From Bacteroidia bacterium Ga0077558 (lineage in GTDB: Bacteria > Bacteroidota > Bacteroidia > Chitinophagales > Chitinophagaceae): DNA of 52,830 nt. The notes under the pieces are model-generated. The model was not told the DNA's origin, made no database searches, and was given only the letters and a program-made list of their open reading frames with translations. Made by a program: the position numbers and the translations under genes. This document shows positions 33,015 through 42,391 of the stretch, piece after piece. Position 1 is the stretch's first letter. Every line of letters starts with the position of its first letter. The DNA lies in NCBI GenBank assembly GCA_001464625.1, contig LNFJ01000011.1:1-52830 (forward strand). The letters run 5' to 3'.

Positions 33015-34793
33015 ATGAAAATATTCGCAACATTCCTATTTGTACTGTTGATTTTTCTCAGTAGACCCATATCTGCACAAACAAAAGCTGATATTATTAT
33101 CATCAACGGAAAGATCACAACATTGGATGATCACAATTCAGAAGCAGAAGCTGTTGCTATTTCAGGCAATAAAATTCTATTGACAGGAACAAATGAACAA
33201 GTACTAAAACTTAAAGGCAAGCAAACAAAAACAGTAGATGCAAAGGGCAACAGGGTAATCCCTGGTTTGTTTGACAGTCACCTGCATGTTATTCGTGGCG
33301 GCAGGTTTTACAATACAGAATTAAGATGGGATGGAGTAAGTTCATTAAGGCGGGCACTGGAAATGCTGAAGGAACAGGCACAGCGTACTCCAAAAGGGCA
33401 GTGGATAAGAGTGGTTGGAGGATGGAATGAATACCAGTTTGAAGAGAAAAGATTACCGACATTGGAGGAGATCAATGCGGCAACAGGAGATGTGCCCGCC
33501 TTTATTTTATACCTCTATGGCAAAGCCTGGTTAAATAAAGCAGGATTGAAAAATCTAAACATAAATGCTGATACACCAAATCCTTCCGGAGGGTTAATTG
33601 AAAAAGACAGTGAAGGGAATCCGACTGGCTTATTAGTGGCAGAACCGAATGCTTTTATTCTTTATTCAACATTGGCTAAACTACCAGAGCTGACAACGGA
33701 AGAAAAGATCAATTCCACGTTGCAGTACATGACGGAACTAAACCGTTTTGGTGTAACAGCAGTTATGGATGCAGGAGGTGGCTTTCAAAATTTTCCCGAT
33801 GATTATGCTATAACTGATTCATTAAATAAACTCGGTAAGATCACTGTGCGATTACCTTATTTTTTATTTGCACAGAAAAAAGGAACTGAATTAAATGATT
33901 TTACAAAGTGGACGGGCATGGTGGAAATTGATCGTCATGTTCATAATGGTATCAATGAAGTAGATTATCATGTGAAGGGAGGTGGCGAAAATCTTGTCAG
34001 TGATGCAGGTGATTTTGAAAATTTTCTATATCCACGTCCTGAATTACCTGCCAGCATGGAAAATAACTTGAAAGCAGTAATTCAATTGCTGTTTAAAAAC
34101 CGATGGCCTTTTCGTTTGCATGCCACTTACAATGAAAGCATCACAAGAGATCTGAATGTAATCGAAGAAGTGAATAAAGAAACGCCATTGAATGGCTTAG
34201 TATGGCTGATCGATCATGCAGAAACGATCAGTGAGGAAAATCTTCAACGCATTAAAGCATTGGGGGGTGGTATTGCTATTCAACATCGCATGGCTTACCA
34301 GGGTGAAGGTTTTATTCATCGCTATGGTAAAAAAGCAGCGTTGGCAACGCCTCCGGTAAAAAGAATGCTGGAAATCGGTTTGCCCGTTGGTTTAGGTACT
34401 GATGGAACAAGAGTAGCAAGTTATAATCCATGGATCGCTTTGTATTGGATTACAACCGGGAAAACGATTGCCGGAACACAGGTGATGGCAAAAGAAAATG
34501 TGCTGGATAGAAAAACGGCGTTGAAGCTAATGACATCGGGTGGTTATGATCTTATCAGGGAGAAATCAAAAGGACGAATTGAAAAAGGATATTATGCCGA
34601 CCTGGTTATCCTGGATAAAGATTATTTCTATGTTCAGGATGATATGATAAAGACAATAGTTTCAAAGCTAACCATTGTTGACGGCAAGATAGTTTATGGG
34701 GATAACGAATTCGGCAACCTTGCGCCGGCAGTATTACCGGTCATACCTGCATGGAGCCCTGTGAAATATTTTGGCGGATACCAGTATAAATAA
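33015..34793 (+). CDS. Secreted amidohydrolase (YtcJ-like)
   Basis: 592 residues with a signal peptide ending PISAQ. The amidohydrolase superfamily is shown by VIPGLFDSHLHVIRGG near residue 93, WLIDHAETIS, GLGTDGTR and the terminal KGRIEKGYYADLVILDKDYF. The DSHLH metal ligands and the Asp in GTDG are present. YtcJ-like members act on unknown amides or esters, some on imines. It follows the isochorismatase-like gene in the same unit. Confidence 0.9.
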   Translation: MKIFATFLFVLLIFLSRPISAQTKADIIIINGKITTLDDHNSEAEAVAISGNKILLTGTNEQVLKLKGKQTKTVDAKGNRVIPGLFDSHLHVIRGGRFYNTELRWDGVSSLRRALEMLKEQAQRTPKGQWIRVVGGWNEYQFEEKRLPTLEEINAATGDVPAFILYLYGKAWLNKAGLKNLNINADTPNPSGGLIEKDSEGNPTGLLVAEPNAFILYSTLAKLPELTTEEKINSTLQYMTELNRFGVTAVMDAGGGFQNFPDDYAITDSLNKLGKITVRLPYFLFAQKKGTELNDFTKWTGMVEIDRHVHNGINEVDYHVKGGGENLVSDAGDFENFLYPRPELPASMENNLKAVIQLLFKNRWPFRLHATYNESITRDLNVIEEVNKETPLNGLVWLIDHAETISEENLQRIKALGGGIAIQHRMAYQGEGFIHRYGKKAALATPPVKRMLEIGLPVGLGTDGTRVASYNPWIALYWITTGKTIAGTQVMAKENVLDRKTALKLMTSGGYDLIREKSKGRIEKGYYADLVILDKDYFYVQDDMIKTIVSKLTIVDGKIVYGDNEFGNLAPAVLPVIPAWSPVKYFGGYQYK

Positions 34794-34799
34794 TAATCA

Positions 34800-35225
34800 A
34801 TGAAAACAATTATCGGTAGGGTTACAAGTATATATCCTTCGGCTGATAGATTTCATTGGTCGTTGCTTGTATTCAGGGTGCTTATTTCGCTTGAGCTGAT
34901 GATAGCACATGGACTAAAGAAGATAGGTGAAGGTGCGGAGCAGGTTCCGAATCCTCTCCATCTGCCAGCGTCATTTAATCAACTCTTTGCTGTGTCGGCC
35001 AATTTGTTTTTTCCTGTGCTGATCATTGTTGGATTGTTTACCCGTCTTGCGATATTGCCAATTCTTATCGTTACACTAATGGGTTATTTCGTTGTTCACT
35101 GGAACGATTCACCGTTGGGAAAAGATATGCCCTTTATGTATAGTGTGGCATTCTTGTTACTTTTTGTATTGGGTCCTGGTAAATTCTCAGCTGATTATTT
35201 AATTAATAAACGATACAGGTTATGA
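34800..35225 (+). CDS. DoxX-family membrane protein
   Basis: 141 residues with four hydrophobic segments. LLVFRVLISLELMIAHGLKKIGEG and PVLIIVGLFTRLAILPILIVTLMG are typical of DoxX/DoxD. Members support redox or quinone-linked processes, but the exact role is unclear. Its stop overlaps the next start by four bases. Confidence 0.87.
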   Translation: MKTIIGRVTSIYPSADRFHWSLLVFRVLISLELMIAHGLKKIGEGAEQVPNPLHLPASFNQLFAVSANLFFPVLIIVGLFTRLAILPILIVTLMGYFVVHWNDSPLGKDMPFMYSVAFLLLFVLGPGKFSADYLINKRYRL

Positions 35226-35662
35226 AAGGAATATGGATTATCATGGCATTTATTTCGGGGGCTTTTCTTCCAATACAGGCAGGCTTAAATACAAGATTGG
35301 GAAAATCGATTGAAAGTCCTGTCTATGCTTCTATGATCTCGTTTATCGTTGGAGCAGTTGCTGTATTACTGTATATTTTTTTTACCAAACAGCATGTTTC
35401 ATGGGCGGGTATTAAAACGGTTCCAGCTTATGCATGGATTGGTGGTGCCTTAGGTGCTTTTTATGTTACTGTGATAGTTTTGGCTTTCCCCAAAATAGGA
35501 CCCGCATTGACGTTTGGTTTAGTGGTAGCAGGTCAGATGGTTATTGCTGTTGTGCTTGATCATTTTAATATACTGGTGGCACATCAACACAGCATTAATA
35601 TCTGGCGTATACTGGGAGTGTTGATGATCGTTGGAGGGGTTATAGTTATCCGTAAGTTTTAA
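35222..35662 (+). CDS. Small drug/metabolite transporter, YdcZ (DUF606) type
   Basis: 146 residues with five hydrophobic helices. It opens with IWIIMAFISGAFLPIQAGLNTRLGK, the hallmark of the DMT-superfamily DUF606 proteins, and ends RILGVLMIVGGVIVIRKF. It is translationally coupled to the DoxX gene (ATGA overlap). Substrate unknown. Confidence 0.87.
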   Translation: MKGIWIIMAFISGAFLPIQAGLNTRLGKSIESPVYASMISFIVGAVAVLLYIFFTKQHVSWAGIKTVPAYAWIGGALGAFYVTVIVLAFPKIGPALTFGLVVAGQMVIAVVLDHFNILVAHQHSINIWRILGVLMIVGGVIVIRKF

Positions 35663-35664
35663 TC

Positions 35665-37035
35665 ATGAAAAAAATTCTGTTCATAGTGCTTATAATTAGT
35701 TACGATAGGGTTTGTTCCCAGGAGATCCCCGCATTCAAACCTTTACGATATGATGAGGATTATACTTTTCTGAAGAGCGATTCAGGCACTCACTGGTATA
35801 ACAAGATAAAATTTTCTCCCTTGTCAAATAGCAGACAAGCTTATATAGGTTTTGGGGGTGAAACCAGGTTCCAGTATTTCTATACAAAAAATGAAGGATG
35901 GGGAGGTGTTGCCAAGGACGATGATGGATATATTTTAAGCAGGTATCTTTTGCATGCAGACTTTCATGCCAGTAAATATTTTAGAACATTTATTCAATTA
36001 CAAAGCAGTGTTTCCGGTAGCAGGATTGATGCAAGTCCGGTTGACGAGAACCCGCTGGAACTGCAACAGGCTTTTATTGATATAAATTCAAACCCGCTAA
36101 ATAAATCAAAGATTACATTACGAATCGGCAGACAGGAATTGTTATACGGCTCACAACGGTTAGTGTCAGTAAGGGATGGTCCTAATAGCCGCCAGTCTTT
36201 TGATGCAGTTAAATCAATGCTGAATTCCGATAATTATAAGGTTGATCTTTTTTACAGCCATTATGTAAGAAGCCACAACGGGATATTTGATGATGGGTTT
36301 AATAAGAACACAAAATTTTGGGGAGCTTATATCGTTCGCAATAAAGTGCCGGTACTGAAAAATATTGATCTTTATTATTTTGGTTTGTGGAAACGAAATG
36401 CAATATTCAACGATGGGGCAGGGAAGGAGCTGAGACATTCTGTTGGAAGCAGGATGTGGGGCAAGATCAAAAATTGGCAGTATGATGCAGAAGCTTTATA
36501 CCAGTTTGGAGAATTTGCTATTAAAAATATCTCGGCATGGACTGCTTCACTCAATGCTTCTTACAAATTCAATAACAGTAAACTAAAACCAGAACTTGGT
36601 CTCAAAGCCGAATTGATCAGTGGCGACAGGCAAACAGGCGATGATAAATTGCAAACATTTAACTCACTTTTCCCACGAGGTGCTTATTTTGGATTAGCTG
36701 CGTTGATCGGCCCTGCTAACCTTATAGATATACATCCATCGTTATCATTGGCACTGTCCCAAAAATTAAATATTGATATAGACTATGATATTTTCTGGAG
36801 ATATAGTCGTAATGATGGTGTGTATGCAGTGAATACATCACTAATCTACTCCGACGCAAACAGCAGCAAAAACCATATTGGCCGGCAACTGGCAGGAAGT
36901 TTTATCTATCGGCCTGCTAATTTTCTTTACTTCAGGACAGAGATTACCTGGTTTGATGCAGGTGATTATTTAAAAATCGCAGGTGCAGGAAGGGATATTA
37001 TATTCACTGCTGTGACAGGACAATTAAAATTATAA
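35665..37035 (+). CDS. Alginate-export-like outer-membrane porin
   Basis: 456 residues with a signal peptide ending RVCSQ. It reads as a beta-barrel with the alginate-export-domain pattern: GFGGETRFQYFYTKNEGWG, LELQQAFIDI, TLRIGRQELLYGSQRLVSVRDGPNSRQSFDAV. It may carry small organic compounds across the outer membrane, which fits a detoxification or catabolic operon. Confidence 0.85.
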   Translation: MKKILFIVLIISYDRVCSQEIPAFKPLRYDEDYTFLKSDSGTHWYNKIKFSPLSNSRQAYIGFGGETRFQYFYTKNEGWGGVAKDDDGYILSRYLLHADFHASKYFRTFIQLQSSVSGSRIDASPVDENPLELQQAFIDINSNPLNKSKITLRIGRQELLYGSQRLVSVRDGPNSRQSFDAVKSMLNSDNYKVDLFYSHYVRSHNGIFDDGFNKNTKFWGAYIVRNKVPVLKNIDLYYFGLWKRNAIFNDGAGKELRHSVGSRMWGKIKNWQYDAEALYQFGEFAIKNISAWTASLNASYKFNNSKLKPELGLKAELISGDRQTGDDKLQTFNSLFPRGAYFGLAALIGPANLIDIHPSLSLALSQKLNIDIDYDIFWRYSRNDGVYAVNTSLIYSDANSSKNHIGRQLAGSFIYRPANFLYFRTEITWFDAGDYLKIAGAGRDIIFTAVTGQLKL

Positions 37036-37053
37036 TTACCTAAATATATAATT

Positions 37054-37527
37054 ATGCAACCTAAAATCGGTATTAAAAAAGAGAACCTTTCCAAAGTGGC
37101 ACATATACTCAGCGGATTTCTTGCTGATGAGTTTTTACTTTACCTGAAAACAAGGAATGCTCATTGGAATATTGAAGGATCAGATTTTCATACAATGCAT
37201 AAATTCTTTGAAGAGCAGTATGAGCAATTGGATGAGACAATGGATGAAGTGGCTGAAAGGGTTCGTATCTTGGGTCACTATGCACCGGCTACGATGAAAA
37301 GTTATCTTGAACTTACTCACCTCACCGAACAGTCTAGGGAGAAAAATGACTCTACCGGTTTTATCAAAGAACTTTTGGGCGATCATGAAAGTATTATCTT
37401 AAGATTAAGGGAGAACATTAATCTATTTGCCACTGAGCTAAATGATGCAGGCACCAGTGACTTTATAACTGGACTCATGGAAACACATGAGAAAATGGCC
37501 TGGATGTTAAGGGCTCATTTGGAATAA
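37054..37527 (+). CDS. dps: Dps ferritin-like DNA-protection protein
   Basis: 157 residues, the usual length. The ferroxidase signature is seen in RNAHWNIEGSDFHTMHKFFEE and EQLDETMDEVAERVRILG. Dps forms dodecamers that oxidise and store iron and shield DNA from peroxide. It closes the P2 unit 18 bases after the porin. Confidence 0.94.
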   Translation: MQPKIGIKKENLSKVAHILSGFLADEFLLYLKTRNAHWNIEGSDFHTMHKFFEEQYEQLDETMDEVAERVRILGHYAPATMKSYLELTHLTEQSREKNDSTGFIKELLGDHESIILRLRENINLFATELNDAGTSDFITGLMETHEKMAWMLRAHLE

Positions 37528-37567
37528 TCTCGCAACTCACTTAACAGCGAATAGAGAATATTTAATA

Positions 37568-37625
37568 TGTACAACAAAAGACCTGATACGGCTATTTTTT
37601 AGCGACTGTTCGAGCATGAAATTTA
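37568..37625 (+). promoter_or_regulatory. Shared promoter P3 (hydrolase paralogue)
   Basis: TGTACAACA at 37568, CTATTTTTTAGCGA at 37592 and GAAATTTA at 37618. The offsets match P1 and P2, but the lower boxes resemble P4 more closely. The ATG is at 37687. Confidence 0.55.
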
Positions 37626-37686
37626 TAAGAATTTCAATGCTCATCTATCTAATTGATTCCATTTATAAACTTAAAATATACATTCA

Positions 37687-38433
37687 ATGGAAACTCAAAT
37701 TAAAAAAAACGATTTGGCCAGTGGATCAGATTCTGCTGTCAAAAATGTAGTTCTGGTTCACGGTGCATTTGCAGATGGTTCTGGTTGGAAAGCACTTTAC
37801 AATGTTCTTTCAAAAAAAGGTTACAATGTAACAGTTGTTCAAAACCCCTTAACCTCATTGGAAGATGATGTAAACGCAACACATGTAGTATTAGACAAAC
37901 AGGATGGTCCGGTTATTCTTGTTGGACATTCGTGGGGCGGTGCTGTTATTACAGAAGCAGGCAATCATCCGAAAGTCGTCGCCTTGGTTTATGTAGCGGC
38001 TTTTCAGCCTGACAAGGGCGAATCTGCTTTACAATGGTTACAGACTGCTCCGCCTGCTCCCGAAAATGGTGTTTTACCTCCGGATGAAAAAGGAATAGTA
38101 TATTATGATAAGACAAAGTATCATTCAGGTTTTTGTGCCGACATCAGTAAGGAGGAGGCTGATTTTATGTATGCATCACAGGGTGCTTTTTACGCAAAAG
38201 GATTTGTTACACCAATAACACATGCCGCCTGGAATGATAAGCCAGCCTACGGTCTTGTGGCAACAGAAGATAAAAGTATTGCGCCGGAAATTCAACGTAA
38301 TATGTATAAACGATCAAACACAAATGTTACTGAGATCAAAGGCAGCCACGTTATCTTTATGTCGCAGCCCGAAGCGGTAGCAAAAGCAATTATAGAAGCC
38401 TCTGTAAATGCTTTGGCTTATAGTAATAATTAA
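37687..38433 (+). CDS. Alpha/beta hydrolase, cytoplasmic paralogue of 18902-19684
   Basis: 248 residues without a signal peptide. VVLVHGAFADGSGW, the nucleophile GHSWGG, VATEDKSIAPEIQRNM and IKGSHVIFMSQPEAVAKAI mirror the secreted paralogue block by block, including the CADISKEEADF region. The two copies thus place the same chemistry on both sides of the inner membrane. A terminator follows. Confidence 0.9.
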   Translation: METQIKKNDLASGSDSAVKNVVLVHGAFADGSGWKALYNVLSKKGYNVTVVQNPLTSLEDDVNATHVVLDKQDGPVILVGHSWGGAVITEAGNHPKVVALVYVAAFQPDKGESALQWLQTAPPAPENGVLPPDEKGIVYYDKTKYHSGFCADISKEEADFMYASQGAFYAKGFVTPITHAAWNDKPAYGLVATEDKSIAPEIQRNMYKRSNTNVTEIKGSHVIFMSQPEAVAKAIIEASVNALAYSNN

Positions 38434-38449
38434 AATGATTTTGTTTTAC

Positions 38450-38497
38450 GGGGTATTGAATGTTGGGTATTTTAAATCGAACTCAATGCCCCTTTTT
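38450..38497 (+). terminator. Intrinsic terminator after the hydrolase paralogue
   Basis: GGGGTATTGA (38450-38459) pairs with TCAATGCCCC (38483-38492) with one wobble, followed by TTTTTATTTTT. It separates the hydrolase from the DUF2652 gene. Confidence 0.8.
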
Positions 38498-38517
38498 ATT
38501 TTTCTAATCATTACAAA

Positions 38518-39114
38518 ATGGATAATAAGGGGTTGCTTTTTATTCCGGATATAAGTGGGTTTACAAATTTTGTAACCAATACGGAAATTGAACATAGCCG
38601 TCACATTATTCAGGAATTGCTGGAATTACTGATTGACGCAAACCAACTTGAACTTGAAATTTCTGAAGTGGAAGGAGACGCCATACTTTTTTACAAATTT
38701 GGGAATATGCCCGAACTAAATACAATTTACGAGCAGGTAGAAAAAATGTTTACGTCTTTTCATGAGCACCTGAAAATATATGAGAATGGACGGACTTGCC
38801 AATGCAGGGCCTGTGTGTCGGTGATTGACCTTACTTTAAAAGTGATCACTCATTATGGAGAATTTACAGGATACAAGGTAAAAAATTTCAATAAATTGTT
38901 TGGTAAAGATGTTATAGTAGCTCACCAATTATTAAAAAATGATATTGAACATCACGAATATTGGCTGGTTACAAAAAGCTTGATGAAAGATGAACCACCA
39001 GCTGAGTTCAGAGAATGGATGAGATGGGTTGCCAGTACAAAAAAAACAGAAAATGGCGAAGTACCTTTTTTATATACACAATTAAATAAAGCGGAAAATG
39101 GGGCATCAGAATAA
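38518..39114 (+). CDS. DUF2652 family protein
   Basis: 198 residues. It begins GLLFIPDISGFTNFVTNTE, the signature of DUF2652, with similarity in outline to adenylate-cyclase-like folds (VEGDAILFYKFG). A CQCRAC cluster lies near residue 100. No catalytic activity is known. Its stop codon directly abuts an in-frame ATG of the next gene. Confidence 0.85.
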   Translation: MDNKGLLFIPDISGFTNFVTNTEIEHSRHIIQELLELLIDANQLELEISEVEGDAILFYKFGNMPELNTIYEQVEKMFTSFHEHLKIYENGRTCQCRACVSVIDLTLKVITHYGEFTGYKVKNFNKLFGKDVIVAHQLLKNDIEHHEYWLVTKSLMKDEPPAEFREWMRWVASTKKTENGEVPFLYTQLNKAENGASE

Positions 39115-39753
39115 ATGCCTTGGGATATATTTGAAAATGATCTGGATGCTGCGGATACAATTGAAATGGAAACAGTATTACTGATTTCTCCTAACTTGGA
39201 GGGTATTATGGAAGCAACGAAAAAGGCATCAACGATTTGGGCCATTGATCCTGTGCATACAAAGATCAGGTTTGATGCAAAATACCTGCTCTTGACTGCC
39301 GTATCTGGTTGGTTCAGAGAAATAGAAGGAACTGTAATTAGTAAAAGTGGTGATTTCAGCGATAGCGAGATCAGGTTGACCATATACACACATTCACTTT
39401 TTACCGGCATTGATGAAAGGGATATTCATTTACGATCATCAGATTTTTTTGATGCAAAAAAGTATCCGACCATTACTTTTAATTCAACCAATGTTTTGGT
39501 TGAAGGAGATGATTTAAAGATCACCGGGCTTCTTGCTATAAAAGACATTACACAGGAAATTGTTTTTACGGCGAAATATCTTGGAATAGTGTCCGACCCG
39601 ATGGGCAATAACAAAGCCTGTTTTGAAATGGATACGATTTTCGACCGGAAGGATTTTAATATTACCTGGAATCAGTTTTTCGACAAAAACGGCATACTCA
39701 TTTCTGACCAAGTAAAATTACATGCAGACATTCAATTGCTAAAGCTGGCTTAG
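39115..39753 (+). CDS. YceI-family protein, first copy
   Basis: Up to 212 residues. The YceI domain starts at WAIDPVHTKIRFDAKYLLL, so the ATG at 39208 would give a 181-residue protein of usual length; the earlier ATG abuts the DUF2652 stop and may be used by coupling. DIHLRSSDFFDAKKYPTITF is the conserved YceI core. YceI proteins are lipocalin-like beta-barrels that bind polyisoprenoid or other lipids. No signal peptide is seen from either start. Confidence 0.87.
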   Translation: MPWDIFENDLDAADTIEMETVLLISPNLEGIMEATKKASTIWAIDPVHTKIRFDAKYLLLTAVSGWFREIEGTVISKSGDFSDSEIRLTIYTHSLFTGIDERDIHLRSSDFFDAKKYPTITFNSTNVLVEGDDLKITGLLAIKDITQEIVFTAKYLGIVSDPMGNNKACFEMDTIFDRKDFNITWNQFFDKNGILISDQVKLHADIQLLKLA

Positions 39754-39819
39754 TAATAGGAAGAGCTTTTCCATTGCTGAAATCTCCTGATCTGATTTTT
39801 TTGCTGTTAAACCATAATT

Positions 39820-39877
39820 TATACAACAATATCCCTGATTTGACTATTCTCCAGGCGGGCTGTATGAAGGAAATTTG
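39820..39877 (+). promoter_or_regulatory. Shared promoter P4 (YceI-dioxygenase unit)
   Basis: TATACAACA at 39820 (one mismatch to the other boxes), CTATTCTCCAGGCGG at 39844 and GAAATTTG at 39870, only 19 bases before the ATG at 39896. The offsets are identical to P1-P3. Confidence 0.55.
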
Positions 39878-39895
39878 TGGAACAAAAACAAAAAA

Positions 39896-40447
39896 ATGAA
39901 AACAGCAACTTTTACCACAGCAACCAAATGGGTACTTGACCCGGCTCACAGCGAGTTAGTCTTTAAAGTAAAACACCTGATGATAAGTACTGTCACTGGG
40001 CGGTTCAAAGATTTCTCTGTAACAGTCGAAACAGAAGATGAAACGTTTAATCTTCCAAGTGCTATAGAATTGATTGCCGATACTGCTTCGGTAGATACCC
40101 ATAATATTCAAAGAGACAATCATCTGCGTTCAGCAGATTTTTTTGACGATGAAAATCATCCTCAGCTTGTATTCAAAAGCAGCAACTATGAGGTTAATGG
40201 CGATGAAGCAAAATTATATGGCGTGTTGACCATTCGTGGTATCAGCAAAAATATTGTACTGAATGTTGAGCCCGGTGGAATAGCTACTGATCCTTATGGG
40301 CAAACAAAAGCTGCATTTTCTGTAACTGGAAAAATCAGCAGAAAAGAATTTGGACTTGTATGGAATGGTCTTACAGAAGCTGGTGGGGTAGTAGTGAGTG
40401 ACGAAGTAAAGATCCAGGCGGAAATTCAATTGATCAAACAAGCATAA
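39896..40447 (+). CDS. YceI-family protein, second copy
   Basis: 183 residues from the ATG at 39896; the open frame extends to a TTG at 39875 that overlaps promoter P4. KWVLDPAHSELVFKVKHLM opens the YceI domain and DNHLRSADFFDDENHPQLVF is its core. No signal peptide, so a cytoplasmic lipid- or small-molecule-binding role is likely. It shares its family and core with the preceding gene. Confidence 0.9.
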   Translation: MKTATFTTATKWVLDPAHSELVFKVKHLMISTVTGRFKDFSVTVETEDETFNLPSAIELIADTASVDTHNIQRDNHLRSADFFDDENHPQLVFKSSNYEVNGDEAKLYGVLTIRGISKNIVLNVEPGGIATDPYGQTKAAFSVTGKISRKEFGLVWNGLTEAGGVVVSDEVKIQAEIQLIKQA

Positions 40448-40457
40448 AATTTATTTT

Positions 40458-41396
40458 ATGAGCGACAAAATTTTGGGCATTCATCATATAACTGCGATTG
40501 CCGGACAAGCCCAGTGTAATTATGATTTTTATACCAAAGTACTTGGACTAAGATTGGTAAAGAAAACGGTGAACTTTGATGACCCCGGCACTTATCATTT
40601 TTATTATGGAAATGAGAACGGATCACCGGGTACTATTCTTACTTTCTTCCCATGGACTTTTGTAAAACGTGGTACTGCCGGAACAGGCATGGCAACAGGA
40701 ATAGGTTATTCAGTTCCTGCTGGCAGTCTTGATTTCTGGACTAACCGTTTTAAAGAAAACAATATAAAGCATGAGCAGATACTGGAGAGATTTGGTGAAA
40801 TATTACTCCCGTTTCAAGATCCGGATGGTTTGCAATTAAATCTTATTATCTCTGGTAAAGAAGATACAAGACAACCCTGGGAAACTGATGAAGTGAAAAA
40901 GGATACTGCCACAAAAGGTTTTCATAGTATCACACTTACATTGAGAGATATGAAACCAACAGCAAAAGTACTCACTGATATTTTCGGTTATAAGTTACTG
41001 GCACAGGAAGGAAATTCTTATCGCTTCATTACAGATGCAGTTGACAACGCAGCAATTGTTGATATTATTGAGGATGCGAATGGTAAACCCGGTGTTGGTG
41101 CAGGTGGAACCAATCACCATGTGGCTTTTAGAGTAAAGAATGAAGAAGTGCTAATGGCTTTCAGGGAAAAAGTTGCTGCTTTTGGTTTGAACATTACACC
41201 CAAGATTGATCGTAATTATTTCTTCTCCCTGTATTTCCGTGAACCTGGTGGAGTATTGTTTGAAATCGCTACAGACAATCCCGGCTTTGATGCCGATGAA
41301 GCAGTGAATGAGTTAGGCACCCATTTGAAATTGCCTGCTCAATATGAAACCCGTCGTTCGGAGATAGAAAAAATGTTGCCTGAACTGGCGAAATAA
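40458..41396 (+). CDS. Ring-cleaving dioxygenase of the VOC superfamily (MhqO-like)
   Basis: 312 residues with two VOC modules. ILGIHHITAIAGQAQCNYDFY opens the first, GFHSITLTLRDMKPTAK the second, and GGTNHHVAFRVKNEE and FREPGGVLFEIATDNPGF supply the expected His and Glu metal ligands. The family cleaves hydroquinone-type rings (Bacillus MhqO/MhqA). It is followed by a MhqD-like esterase, the same pairing as in quinone-resistance operons. Confidence 0.88.
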   Translation: MSDKILGIHHITAIAGQAQCNYDFYTKVLGLRLVKKTVNFDDPGTYHFYYGNENGSPGTILTFFPWTFVKRGTAGTGMATGIGYSVPAGSLDFWTNRFKENNIKHEQILERFGEILLPFQDPDGLQLNLIISGKEDTRQPWETDEVKKDTATKGFHSITLTLRDMKPTAKVLTDIFGYKLLAQEGNSYRFITDAVDNAAIVDIIEDANGKPGVGAGGTNHHVAFRVKNEEVLMAFREKVAAFGLNITPKIDRNYFFSLYFREPGGVLFEIATDNPGFDADEAVNELGTHLKLPAQYETRRSEIEKMLPELAK

Positions 41397-41406
41397 AAAA
41401 TAATAA

Positions 41407-42027
41407 ATGCACAAGAAGGAATTTATAACAGCAGGTAAAGATTTGAAAACCGCTTCCAAAGTTTTGATCATGGTACATGGCAGGGGAGGAAGTGCGGAAG
41501 ATATATTAAGCCTTACAGATCATCTCCACGTCAAAGACTTTGCACTGCTGGCACCACAAGCCACTAATAATACATGGTATCCATATTCATTCTTAGCTCC
41601 GGCATCACAGAATGAACCCTGGTTAAGTTCTGCTTTGAATATATTAAAAGAAATTGTTGCTGATCTTGAAGCAAAGGGTATAAGGAAGGCTAATATTTAT
41701 TTTCTTGGTTTTTCACAAGGTGCTTGTCTTACGCTGGAATTTGTAACAAGAAATGCTGCAAAGTATGGCGGAGTGGTAGCATTTACTGGTGGGTTGATCG
41801 GTGACAAGATCAATACAGCAAATTATTCCGGCAATTTTTCAAGCACACCAATATTCATTGGTAGCAGTGACCCTGACCCGCATGTGCCCGTGGAACGAGT
41901 GAATGAGTCGGCAGCTATATTGGAAGGAATGAATGCCACTGTTACAAAGAAGATATATAAAGGAATGGGACACACCATTAACCAGGACGAAATAACTGAA
42001 GCAAATCGTTTGATCTTTCAACTTTGA
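41407..42027 (+). CDS. Carboxylesterase/phospholipase-like hydrolase (MhqD-like)
   Basis: 206 residues. VLIMVHGRGGSAEDIL is the oxyanion region, LGFSQGACLTLEF carries the nucleophile Ser, GSSDPDPHVPVERV the Asp and YKGMGHTINQDEI the His. All are typical of small esterases of the MhqD/YtpA-like group. It starts 10 bases after the dioxygenase, which supports a joint role in handling quinone-like compounds. Confidence 0.9.
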   Translation: MHKKEFITAGKDLKTASKVLIMVHGRGGSAEDILSLTDHLHVKDFALLAPQATNNTWYPYSFLAPASQNEPWLSSALNILKEIVADLEAKGIRKANIYFLGFSQGACLTLEFVTRNAAKYGGVVAFTGGLIGDKINTANYSGNFSSTPIFIGSSDPDPHVPVERVNESAAILEGMNATVTKKIYKGMGHTINQDEITEANRLIFQL

Positions 42028-42031
42028 TAGA

Positions 42032-42391
42032 ATGACAACAACATTTCTGGTTACAAGGATATTTAGTGACGAAAAAGGCGAGAGCCATTTTGAGGATATT
42101 GAAATATCATTAAAACAAGCGGGTGATATTGGTAGTTTGTCTGAAGCCATTCCTGCAAAGAGTATCATTTTCAGAGAAGTGCTCCCTTCTTATGATTATG
42201 ATTTTCATAATGCACCTCAACGACAATACATCATTTTACTGGATGGAGAAATTGAGATAGAAACTTCGCTTGGTGAAAAAAGAATATTCGGTGCTGGTAA
42301 AATATTACTGGTTGAGGATACCACTGGGAAAGGCCATCGGACAAGAAATATCAAGTCTGAACCAAGAAGGTCTATATTTATTACCATTTAG
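42032..42391 (+). CDS. Small cupin-like protein
   Basis: 119 residues. FHNAPQRQYIILLDGEIEIETSLGEKRIFGAGKILLVEDTTGKGH follows the two cupin motifs, including the glycine turns and the terminal GKGH. Cupins of this size bind a metal or small ligand, sometimes as dioxygenases. It is the last gene of the P4 unit, five bases after the esterase. Confidence 0.75.
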   Translation: MTTTFLVTRIFSDEKGESHFEDIEISLKQAGDIGSLSEAIPAKSIIFREVLPSYDYDFHNAPQRQYIILLDGEIEIETSLGEKRIFGAGKILLVEDTTGKGHRTRNIKSEPRRSIFITI

